From: Acetobacteraceae bacterium AT-5844
GTDB taxonomy: Bacteria; Pseudomonadota; Alphaproteobacteria; Acetobacterales; Acetobacteraceae
Assembly (NCBI GenBank): GCA_000245075.1
Contig: JH599967.1
Span: 1 to 34,027, forward strand
Reading direction: 5' to 3'
Length of the DNA stretch: 34,027 nucleotides
In this document: in pieces, positions 26,706 to 34,027 of the stretch
Position numbering within the stretch: position 1 is the first letter of the stretch
How the letters are laid out: each line of letters begins with the position of its first letter
Notes under the pieces: generated by a model
What the model was told of the DNA's origin: nothing
Databases searched by the model: none
Seen by the model: only the letters and a program-made list of their open reading frames with translations
Position numbers and translations under genes: made by a program

Positions 26706-29186
26706 TCAGACCAGGGCGACGGGAGCCGTCGCGGCCTCCGTCTCAGTGGAGCCGCCCAGCGTCTGGGTGGCTGGCAGCAAGGCGAAGTAGCGGCGGGTAA
26801 TGGCGTCCGACAACGCGGCGACCTCCGCCTCGATATGCCCCAGCCGAGGCGCCAGGGCAGAGGTGGCCGCCGCCTGCTCCCGGCTGGCCAGAATGGTGGC
26901 TGGCATGGCCGAGACTTCCTCCACCAACCGCGCGGAGGCTTCCGTCAGCTCGCTCGGCGCACCTTCGGCCAGTTCCGCAAGCTGGCGGTGCAGTGCATGG
27001 AGCTGGAAGCCGAGCCCGCGCGGATTACCCGGGTCGGCCAGTACCAGGTCCAGCGCCGGGGCTGGCTGCAACACGCCCAGATAGCGGCTGCGATAGGTGA
27101 TGACGGAATCGCACAGCTCCAGCGCCAGCCGCAGCCCGCCCTCAATGCGCGATGGCGATTGTCCCAGCGCGAAGCGAAGCTGCGCCGCCACGCTCTGCGC
27201 GCGTTCCACCCGCCGCCCGAGGTCGAGGAAGGCATAGCCGCCTGCCCGGACCATGTTCTCGGCGGCCACCCCTGCCAGGCTGGCGGTGTAGCGCAGCACG
27301 CCGCCCATCGCCTCGCCCAACGCTTCCAGGTCCCGCGCCCGGGCGGCATCGTTCCGCAACCCACGCAAGGGCAGGGTGAAGGTGGCGTACATGTCGTTCG
27401 TCAGCCGGTCCCGCACCGCGTCGGCCAGACGCGCCACCTGGGCGAAAAGCTGGGCGACCACGCCGCCATCGGCCAGGTTGCGCATCAGCGCCGCACGCAA
27501 TGGCGCGGTGGCGCCGCCCACGGGCCGGTCCTCCGGCGCCGCCAGCCCGGCATGGCACAGGCAAAGCGCCAGGGCCTGCAACTCGGCGACTTCCCGGGGC
27601 AGCAGCGGCCCACGCTCCAGGCGTGAAAGCGTGGCGCGGATCAGCCGTGCCGAGGCCTCCAGCCGTTCCGCATAGCGGCCGAGCCAAAAAAGGTTGTCGG
27701 CCACGCGGCTCGGCAGGTCCCCCGTGGCCCGGCGGATGGCGAGCGGCGGCTGCGGCTGTGCCACCGTGCCGGTGACGTGGCTGCCATCCTCGCTGAGCAC
27801 CCACACATCCTTGGCGGCGATACCCGCCTCGTCCTCCACCCGCGCCAGCCCACCCGGCAGGGCGTGCCAGCGCGCGCCATCCTGCACCAGGAACATGCGC
27901 AGCCGCACAGGGCGGGGCGCCAGCCTGTCTCCCACCACGCAGGGAGCGACGGAGCCGGGGAAGGAGCGCTGGGCGGCGTAGTCCTGCGGCCGGGCGGCGA
28001 TGCGCGCCGCCAGTTCCGCACGCTCGGCCAGATCCAGCTGTGCCGGCTCGATGGGCCGGCCCCGTACGGTCGCGGGGCGGATCGCCCAGCCCGCCAAATC
28101 GTCCAGCACCATGCGTGCGGCGGCCGGGTCTGCCAGCCAATGGGCTTCCGCCTGCGGCAGCAGCAATTCCTCGCCCAGCAGGCGCTGGCAAAGCGCGGGG
28201 AGGTAGGCCGCCAGCCCGGCGGCCTCCACGGCGCCCGCGCCGGGTTCATTGGCGATCTTCACCGTGCCGTGCCGCGCGGCATCCAGCAGGGCGGGCACGC
28301 CACCGGCCGCGCCGTCGAATTCCAGCGGGTCCAGCGCAGGCCCGGCGACGCGCCGCAGCAGCACGTCCACCGGCTGCAACCCCTTCAGCGTCTTGATGAA
28401 GACGGCGCCGTTGCGCACCGTGAGGTCGTTGGGCTCGACCAGGGCGCAGGAGAGCTCGCGCGCCAGCAGCACATGCTCGAACCACATCCGGTGATCCACG
28501 CCGGGCGTCAGCAGGGCGATGGAGGGGCCATCCTGCCCCGGATGCTCCCGCGGCGGCGCCATCCGTTGCAGCGCGTCCTGCCACAGGTCGAAAAACGGGC
28601 GCAGCGGGCGGATCTGATAGCCACGGAAGGCGGCGGGCAGCACCCGGCCCAGCAGGTGCCGGTTCTCCAGCGCGTGGCCAATGCCATCCGCGCGGCTCGT
28701 CAGGTCCGAGACCACGTGCCAGCGGCCATCCGGCGCGCGCAGCAGATCCGCCGCATAGCAGTGCAGGAAGGGGCGCCGCACAGCGGCCTCGCTGGCATCC
28801 CGGCACTGGCGCAGGAAGAGCGGGTTGGTGAAGACGAGGGCGGGCGGGATGGCACCTTCAGCCAGCAGCGCCTGGGGGCCGTAGAGATCGGCCAGCACGG
28901 CCTCCAGCAACCGGCCCCGCTGCACCAGCCCCGCCGAAAGCTGCTCGAACTCCGTAGCGGAGAGCACCAGCGGCACGGGGTCGCAGCGCGCGGGTGCCTG
29001 GGCCGGAGCATCCCCGGGCAGGAGGGAGGTGACGCCCTCTTCCTCCAGCGCGCGGTCCATTCGCCGGGCGCAGGCTTCGATGCCACCCGGCGGCAGGTCG
29101 GCGAAGCCCGCCAGCACGCCCCGCCATTGCGGGCGCACATGGCCGCGGCCATCGACCATCTCATCGCGCGGGGGGAGGGTGCTCAC
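26706..29186 (-). CDS. Circularly permuted ATP-grasp and alpha-E domain fusion protein
   Basis: The 826-residue protein joins two domains often encoded separately: a circularly permuted type 2 ATP-grasp domain (about residues 1-470, with PLVLSATEFEQLSAGLVQRGRLLEAVLADLYG-like start, EPNDLTVRNGAVFIKTLKGL near 251-270 and ALPGGLARV near 442) and an alpha-helical alpha-E/DUF403 domain (from about 491, SRVADNLFWLGRYAERLE). It is predicted to form amide bonds at the expense of ATP. The expected Lys of a VIKPA-like strand is Arg370 here (WAIRPATV). The start used is GTG 29186; an ATG at 29159 would remove nine residues, and neither has a clear ribosome site. Gaps to its operon neighbours are 13 and 17 bases. 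Confidence 0.87.
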   Translation of the reverse strand: MSTLPPRDEMVDGRGHVRPQWRGVLAGFADLPPGGIEACARRMDRALEEEGVTSLLPGDAPAQAPARCDPVPLVLSATEFEQLSAGLVQRGRLLEAVLADLYGPQALLAEGAIPPALVFTNPLFLRQCRDASEAAVRRPFLHCYAADLLRAPDGRWHVVSDLTSRADGIGHALENRHLLGRVLPAAFRGYQIRPLRPFFDLWQDALQRMAPPREHPGQDGPSIALLTPGVDHRMWFEHVLLARELSCALVEPNDLTVRNGAVFIKTLKGLQPVDVLLRRVAGPALDPLEFDGAAGGVPALLDAARHGTVKIANEPGAGAVEAAGLAAYLPALCQRLLGEELLLPQAEAHWLADPAAARMVLDDLAGWAIRPATVRGRPIEPAQLDLAERAELAARIAARPQDYAAQRSFPGSVAPCVVGDRLAPRPVRLRMFLVQDGARWHALPGGLARVEDEAGIAAKDVWVLSEDGSHVTGTVAQPQPPLAIRRATGDLPSRVADNLFWLGRYAERLEASARLIRATLSRLERGPLLPREVAELQALALCLCHAGLAAPEDRPVGGATAPLRAALMRNLADGGVVAQLFAQVARLADAVRDRLTNDMYATFTLPLRGLRNDAARARDLEALGEAMGGVLRYTASLAGVAAENMVRAGGYAFLDLGRRVERAQSVAAQLRFALGQSPSRIEGGLRLALELCDSVITYRSRYLGVLQPAPALDLVLADPGNPRGLGFQLHALHRQLAELAEGAPSELTEASARLVEEVSAMPATILASREQAAATSALAPRLGHIEAEVAALSDAITRRYFALLPATQTLGGSTETEAATAPVALV

Positions 29187-29199
29187 CCCGCGCCCGGTA

Positions 29200-32100
29200 T
29201 CACGCGAAACGGCGCAGGTCGAGAGTGCGGCTCAGCTCCGCCCCCTGCACAGGCTGCGGTTCCTGCATGCTGCCGGCCGTGTGGCCGAAGGGGAAGAAGC
29301 GGGCACGGCGGCGCGCCTCCGCCTCATTGGCATTCACCGGGAAGCGGTCGTAATTCCGCCCCCCCGGATGCGCCACATGGTGAGTGAAGCCGCCCAGGCT
29401 GCGCCCGGTCCAGCTATCCCACACATCGAACACCAGCGGTGCCTGCGCGGGGATCATCGGGTGCAGGGCGGAGGGCGGCGCCCAGGCCTTGAAGCGCACG
29501 CCCGCCACGAACTCGCCGGCCACGCCTGTCGCCTGCATCGGCAGGGCCTTGCCGTTCACGGCCAGGGTGTAGCGTTCCGGCGTGAAGCCGCTGGCCTTCA
29601 CCTGCAAGCGCTCCGTGCTGCTGTCCACATAGCGGGCGGTGCCGCCTGCGGTGCTTTCCTCGCCCAGCACGTGCCAGGGTTCCAGCGCATTGCGCAGTTC
29701 CAGCTTCATCCCCGCCACGGGCACCTCGCCCACCAGTGGGAAGCGGAACTCGGCATGGGGCCTGAACCAGGTGGGGTCCAGCGGGGCGCCAAGGGCGCGC
29801 AGCTCCTCGATGGCGTCGTTCAGGTCCTGCACCGCATAGTGGGGCAGCATGAAGTCGTCATGCAGCCGCGTGCCCCACCGCACCAGCCGCCGCTCATAGG
29901 GCCGGTTCCAGAAGGCGGCGAGGGCGGCGCGCATCAGCAGCATCTGCGCCGCCGCCATACGCGGGTTGGGCGGCATCTCGAAGGCGCGAAACTCCACCAG
30001 CCCCAGCCGGCCGCTGCTGCTGTCCGGCGAGTACATCTTGTCGATGCAGAACTCGGTGCGGTGGGTGTTGCCGGTCATGTCCGCCAGGATGTTACGGAAC
30101 AACCGGTCCGTCACCCAGGGCGCCATCTCCTCGAAGGGCTTCACCTGCTGGAAGGCGATCTCGAGGTCGTTCAGCACATCCTGCCGCGCCTCATCGATGC
30201 GCGGATGCTGGCTGGTCGGGCCGATGAACAGCCCGGCGAACAGGAAGCTCAGGCTAGGATGGTTGTGCCAGAAGCCCAGCAGCGATTTCAGCAGGTCCGG
30301 CCGCCGCAGGAAGGGGCTGTCCGCCGGGGTGGCGGCCCCCATCACCACATGGTTGCCGCCGCCGGTTCCGGTGTGCCGCCCGTCCAGCATGAATTTCTGT
30401 GCTGCCAGCCCTTCCTGCCGCGCGGCTTCGTAAAGCTGCTCCGTACGCTCCACCTGTTCGTCCCAGCTAAGGGCTGGGTGGATGTTCACTTCGATGACGC
30501 CCGGGTCCGGCGTGACGGAGAAGCTCTGCACGCGCGGGTCGCGCGGCGGGCCGTAGCCTTCCAGCACCACGCGCCGGCCGGTGGCCGCCGCCGTGTCCTC
30601 CACCGCAGCGCAGAGATCGAGCCAGTGCTCGATGCGGTAAAGCGGGGGGAAGAACACATGCAGCCGCCCCTCCCGCGCTTCCACCGCCAGGGCGGTGCGG
30701 ACAAGCCCCGGTTCCTCCCGCCCGATCTCGGGCACGGGCTGATGGAAGACGGGGAAGCGCTCGCTGCCCTCTACCGCGCCCGGCGCACCGGGGATGGAGA
30801 ACTGCCGCTGGTCCTCCAGCGGTGCCGGTGGGCGATGCCGTGCGCGGATACGCGCCATGAAGGCCTCGGCGGGGGGAAGCTCGTCGCGCGGCGCGAAGGG
30901 GTCTGCCTCGAACTCCGCCGGGATGCTGCCGGGGTCGGCCCAGGGCAGGCTTTCCAGCGGCAGGCGGAAGCCGATGGGCGAATCGCCGGGAATCAGGAAC
31001 AGGGTATCGTCCCGGAAGAACCACTTCCCGGACTCCCAACCCCGCCCATCCGCGCGGTAGCGCAGGGGCAGCACGGAGCCGACGCTCGCCGCCAGCCCCT
31101 GGCCGAACACCCTCGCAAGCCTGGCCCGCTCCAGCGGGTCCCGCAGCCTGGCGTCCTCCGCCAGCACGTTGGCGGGCAGGCGCTTCTCCCGCCATAGGTA
31201 ATAGTGGATGTCCTCATGGGCCGGGTTCACCTGCGCGGGGTCCACTCCCAGCCGCTCGGCCAGGACGGCGGCGAATTGCGCGGCATCGGCGGCACGGGCC
31301 GTATCCACATGGTCGTCGTCGGAGAGCAGGGCGGCATCGCGCCATACCGGCTGCCCATCCGCCCGCCAGTAGGCATTCAGCGCCCAGCGCGGCAATTGCT
31401 CGCCTGGATAGTGCTTGCCCATGGCGTGTTGCACCACGCCGCCCCTGGACCAGAGGGGGATCAGCCGCTTCAGCAGCCGCCCCGCCATCCTGCGCTTGGT
31501 GGGGCCCAGCGCGGCCGTGTTCCACTCGGCGCCTTCCTGGTCCGTCGCGGAGACGAAGGTTGGCTCGCCGCCCATCGTCAGCCGCATGGCGCCAGCCTCG
31601 AGTTGCCGGTCCACCTCCTGCCCGGCAGCCTTGATGGCCTCCCATTCTGCCTCGGCATAGGGCTTGGTGACGCGGGGCGTCTCTCGCACCCGGCGCACGC
31701 CCATGCCGAAGTCGAAGCTCACCTTCGCCTTGGACATCAACCCACTGATGGGCGCCGCCGATTGCGGCTCGGGCGTCGCGGCCAGGGGAATGTGCCCTTC
31801 GCCCGCCAGCAGGCCGGAGGTCGCGTCCAGCCCCACCCAGCCTGCACCGGGGAGATACACCTCCGCCCAGGCATGCAGGTCCGTGAAGTCAGCGGCGGGC
31901 CCCTCCGGGCCTTCCAGCGGCTTTTCATCCGCCACCAGCTGGATCAGATAGCCGGAGACGAAGCGCGCGGCGTAGCCCAGGTTGCGCAGCAGCTGCACCA
32001 GCAGCCAGGCGCTGTCCCGGCACGAGCCCTTGGCCTTCTCCAACGTCTCCTCGGGCGACCAGACGCCCGGTTCCATCCGCACTACATAGGCCACGCTGCG

Positions 32101-32559
32101 GTTCACCAGGGCGTTCAGCTCCATGAGCATGCCCACCGTGCCCTGCTCCTCGCGCTTCACCTGCGCCAGCAGAGCGGCCAGGCGCGGACCGGGGGCCTCC
32201 GCGCGGCGGAAGGGGGCCAGCTCGTGCTCCAGCACCGGGTCGTAGGTGAAGGGCCACTGCTCGGCCTCAGGCTCCAGGAAGAAGTCGAACGGGTTGATGG
32301 TGGCCATGTCGGCCACGAGGTCCACCGTCACCTCGAAGCGCGTCACCGTCTCCGGGAACACCACGCGGGCCAGGAAATTGCCCTGCGGGTCCTGCTGCCA
32401 GTTCAGGAAATGCGGCTTGGGCTCGATCTTCAGCGTGTAGGAGAGGATGGGCGTGCGGGCATGGGGCGCCGGGCGGAGCCGGATGGTTTGTGGCCCCAGA
32501 GAAACAGCGCGGTCATAGCGGTAGCTGGTACGATGGGTCAGCGCGACATGGATCGACAT
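29200..32559 (-). CDS. Transglutaminase-like and DUF2126 domain protein
   Basis: The large 1119-residue protein begins with a transglutaminase-like N-terminal beta domain and a catalytic core with Cys180 (AKGSCRDSAW), His229 (DLHAWAEVY) and Asp245 (VGLDATSG). The rest, from about residue 330, is the DUF2126 region, with HTGTGGGNHVVMGAATP, FWHNHPSLSFLFAGLFIGPTS and RTEFCIDKMYSP. My recollection is that this region has been related to amidoligases of the glutamine-synthetase type; that link is uncertain. It is the first gene of the operon that continues with the ATP-grasp/alpha-E fusion and the second transglutaminase. There is no signal peptide. The ATG at 32559 has only a weak ribosome site. 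Confidence 0.9.
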   Translation of the reverse strand: MSIHVALTHRTSYRYDRAVSLGPQTIRLRPAPHARTPILSYTLKIEPKPHFLNWQQDPQGNFLARVVFPETVTRFEVTVDLVADMATINPFDFFLEPEAEQWPFTYDPVLEHELAPFRRAEAPGPRLAALLAQVKREEQGTVGMLMELNALVNRSVAYVVRMEPGVWSPEETLEKAKGSCRDSAWLLVQLLRNLGYAARFVSGYLIQLVADEKPLEGPEGPAADFTDLHAWAEVYLPGAGWVGLDATSGLLAGEGHIPLAATPEPQSAAPISGLMSKAKVSFDFGMGVRRVRETPRVTKPYAEAEWEAIKAAGQEVDRQLEAGAMRLTMGGEPTFVSATDQEGAEWNTAALGPTKRRMAGRLLKRLIPLWSRGGVVQHAMGKHYPGEQLPRWALNAYWRADGQPVWRDAALLSDDDHVDTARAADAAQFAAVLAERLGVDPAQVNPAHEDIHYYLWREKRLPANVLAEDARLRDPLERARLARVFGQGLAASVGSVLPLRYRADGRGWESGKWFFRDDTLFLIPGDSPIGFRLPLESLPWADPGSIPAEFEADPFAPRDELPPAEAFMARIRARHRPPAPLEDQRQFSIPGAPGAVEGSERFPVFHQPVPEIGREEPGLVRTALAVEAREGRLHVFFPPLYRIEHWLDLCAAVEDTAAATGRRVVLEGYGPPRDPRVQSFSVTPDPGVIEVNIHPALSWDEQVERTEQLYEAARQEGLAAQKFMLDGRHTGTGGGNHVVMGAATPADSPFLRRPDLLKSLLGFWHNHPSLSFLFAGLFIGPTSQHPRIDEARQDVLNDLEIAFQQVKPFEEMAPWVTDRLFRNILADMTGNTHRTEFCIDKMYSPDSSSGRLGLVEFRAFEMPPNPRMAAAQMLLMRAALAAFWNRPYERRLVRWGTRLHDDFMLPHYAVQDLNDAIEELRALGAPLDPTWFRPHAEFRFPLVGEVPVAGMKLELRNALEPWHVLGEESTAGGTARYVDSSTERLQVKASGFTPERYTLAVNGKALPMQATGVAGEFVAGVRFKAWAPPSALHPMIPAQAPLVFDVWDSWTGRSLGGFTHHVAHPGGRNYDRFPVNANEAEARRRARFFPFGHTAGSMQEPQPVQGAELSRTLDLRRFA

Positions 32560-32619
32560 GCAGGGTCCCGACAGCTTCGTGCTGGGGACAGCATAAGCAT
32601 GGCTTGCCGCACTGCGATA

Positions 32620-32655
32620 CAGAACAAGACAAGGGATTCGGCGGCCCTCCCGCCG
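32620..32655 (-). terminator. Possible terminator after the hypothetical lipoprotein gene
   Basis: CGGCGG and CCGCCG (32639-32644 with 32650-32655) form a six-base-pair stem with a five-base loop. On the minus strand it is followed by AATCCCTTGTCTTGTT, only moderately T-rich. It lies nine bases past the lipoprotein stop (32664) and before the DUF2126 gene, so it may separate the two units. Confidence 0.4.
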
Positions 32656-32663
32656 GCGCCGCT

Positions 32664-33206
32664 TCAGCCGGCGCGGCGGTTACCCAGGGCGTTGATATCG
32701 CGATGAACCGAGCCAGCGGCGGCGGTGACGCTGGGCAGATTCGGCATGTCGGAGAGGCGCCGCAGCGTCTCCTCGCCACCCAGAGGGAAGGCGGGGCCGC
32801 TGAGGGCGGCGCGGGCGCCGGCCGGGTTCATGCCCTCCAACGCCGTACTGGCCCGGCGCAGGGAATCCATCACCACCTGTGCCGGGGCATCGGCTGGGAT
32901 GCCCAGGGCGCGCCGTGCATCATCACGCGCACGCTGCAATTGCTGGGTGGTCAGAGGATTGATGCGGTCCTGCCAGTAGGGGTCCTGTGGTATCCGGTCC
33001 GCCAGGAATTCAAGCTGTACCAGAGACAGGGCAACCCGCCCCGGCTGGCCCCGCTGGTTGCGCAGATCGCCGAAATTGAAGGGCGCATTGAGGGCGGCAC
33101 CCGTTACCGGGTCTCCGATTCCCCAGAGATAGTTGCCCGCCGGGTCCCGCGTGCAGGCGGCAAGCAGCGGCAACAGCAGCAGGAGGGGCCGGGCGCGTCG
33201 TTTCAT
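32664..33206 (-). CDS. Hypothetical lipoprotein
   Basis: The 180-residue protein has a lipoprotein signal peptide with lipobox LAAC (Cys18) after a Leu-rich core. The mature part holds an N-terminal segment with Asn-Tyr-Leu-Trp and a Gly-Ile-Gly-Asp-Pro turn, and a helical middle (ARDDARRALG, PAQVVMDSLRRA). I recognise no family. It is probably anchored in the inner or outer membrane. It lies between hisZ, which is divergent, and the DUF2126 operon on the same strand, 104 bases upstream of that operon, so it may or may not be co-transcribed with it. Confidence 0.75.
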   Translation of the reverse strand: MKRRARPLLLLLPLLAACTRDPAGNYLWGIGDPVTGAALNAPFNFGDLRNQRGQPGRVALSLVQLEFLADRIPQDPYWQDRINPLTTQQLQRARDDARRALGIPADAPAQVVMDSLRRASTALEGMNPAGARAALSGPAFPLGGEETLRRLSDMPNLPSVTAAAGSVHRDINALGNRRAG

Positions 33207-33364
33207 GGCCGAGAGTTGAGCACGCGGCTGTTCATTTTGCCAACAGCACGGCGCCGTGAGCGCTGCAATGGCCAGCGGGGAGGGGACGCATGCGCGATCC
33301 GCCCTTGCTCAATGGGCCATGCGCTGCCACACACCCCGCCGCCACGTGCCTTTCCGCCGGGATC

Positions 33365-34027
33365 ATGACCGAAGACCTGCCCAGCCCCGCCCTCCTGCCC
33401 TCCGGCCTGACCGACCTGCTGCCCCCCGAGGCGGCGCGGGAAGCCGCACTGGTCGAGGCGATGCACGCCGTCTTCGCCGCCCATGGCTATGAGCGCGTGA
33501 AGCCGCCGCTGCTGGAATTCGAGGACAGCCTCCTGGCCGGCTCCGGCGCCGCCATGGCGGACCAGACCTTCCGCGTCATGGACCCGGACAGCCACCGCAT
33601 GCTGGGCCTGCGTGCCGACACCACGCCACAGGTGGCGCGCATCGCCGCCACCCGCCTCGGCGCCGTGCCACGCCCTCTGCGCCTTTCCTACTCCGGCCAG
33701 GTGCTGCGCGTGCGCGGCACCCAACTCGCGCCGCAGCGGCAGATCCCACAGGTCGGCATCGAACTGATCGGCACCGATTGCGCCGAGGCCGATGCCGAGG
33801 TGGCGCTGGTGGCGGTGGAGGCCCTCGCCGCCGTGGGCATTGCCACGCCCAGCCTGGACATCACCCTGCCCACCATGGCGCCCACGCTGCTCGATGCCGC
33901 GGGCGTCGAGGGCGACCTGCGCCGCAAGCTCGCCCGCGCGCTGGACCGCAAGGACGCCGCGGCGGTGCGGGAACTCTCGGCCATCGCCGGCCCGCCCGCG
34001 AATGGCCTCGCCGCCCTGCTGACCGCC
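33365..34027 (+). CDS. hisZ: ATP phosphoribosyltransferase regulatory subunit HisZ, N-terminal part
   Basis: The open frame from ATG 33365 runs off the window end (221 codons seen). HisZ is a catalytically inactive histidyl-tRNA-synthetase paralogue that forms an octamer with the short HisG and controls histidine synthesis. Diagnostic parts are LPSGLTDLLPPEA at the start, FRVMDPDS, the motif 2-like LGLRADTTPQVARIAATRLG, RPLRLSYSGQVLRV and RQIPQVGIELIGTD. The start of true HisS (the KGxxD segment) differs, and the divergence of the catalytic residues fits HisZ. The 158 bases upstream hold the divergent promoter region shared with the lipoprotein gene; no clear Shine-Dalgarno is seen. Confidence 0.9.
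   Translation, partial: MTEDLPSPALLPSGLTDLLPPEAAREAALVEAMHAVFAAHGYERVKPPLLEFEDSLLAGSGAAMADQTFRVMDPDSHRMLGLRADTTPQVARIAATRLGAVPRPLRLSYSGQVLRVRGTQLAPQRQIPQVGIELIGTDCAEADAEVALVAVEALAAVGIATPSLDITLPTMAPTLLDAAGVEGDLRRKLARALDRKDAAAVRELSAIAGPPANGLAALLTA

Noticed and set aside
29029-31197. 722-codon plus-strand frame across the DUF2126 gene
   Set aside because: Mirror frame; the minus strand shows catalytic motifs and operon spacing.

Overview
The window looks like chromosomal DNA of a GC-rich alphaproteobacterium, most likely Acetobacteraceae (Roseomonas-like). This is inferred from codon bias, the gene order miaA-ilvB-ilvN-ilvC, a Rhodospirillales-type hisZ, and an L-2-keto-3-deoxyarabonate dehydratase resembling the Azospirillum enzyme. 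No database search was possible; names rest on motifs and remembered family sequences.

Layout. 1-4113: the 3' end of miaA, then the branched-chain amino acid genes ilvB-ilvN-ilvC, closed by a strong intrinsic terminator. 4121-7820: an orphan family-5 solute-binding protein (-), a zinc-ribbon metallopeptidase (+) and a LysR regulator (-). 7821-9810: leuA behind a roughly 400-base leader that encodes a Leu-rich peptide and mutually exclusive helices. 9822-10139: a glycine-zipper lipoprotein (-) with its terminator. 10337-15960: the cell-shape cluster mreB-mreC-mreD-mrdA-rodA. 16039-16114: tRNA-Lys(CTT). 16326-20184 (-): a secreted amidohydrolase, an HSL-type esterase and an ABC-F ATPase. 20249-21721: a lower-GC, gene-poor scar with a LysR remnant and two small membrane-protein genes. 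21722-23082 (-): a cupin and the KDA dehydratase, separated by two GC palindromes. 23268-23600: a small secreted protein. 23622-25639 (-): a translationally coupled OpgC acyltransferase and SGNH hydrolase. 25834-32559 (-): a compact three-gene operon of a transglutaminase/DUF2126 protein, a circularly permuted ATP-grasp/alpha-E fusion and a second transglutaminase. 32664-33206 (-): a lipoprotein. 33365 to the end: the start of hisZ.

How the parts work together. The ilv genes and leuA form the valine/isoleucine/leucine route, and the leuA leader appears to sense leucine by ribosome stalling. The mre-mrd-rod cluster is the elongasome for lateral wall synthesis. The DUF2126/ATP-grasp/alpha-E/transglutaminase operon is a predicted peptide-ligation and peptide-cleavage system whose product is, to my knowledge, unknown.

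Best candidates for something undescribed are (1) the leuA leader, where a 13-base exact repeat places the Leu codons, a middle segment, a third segment and the leuA Shine-Dalgarno in one chain of alternative pairings, and (2) the three-gene putative amidoligase operon.
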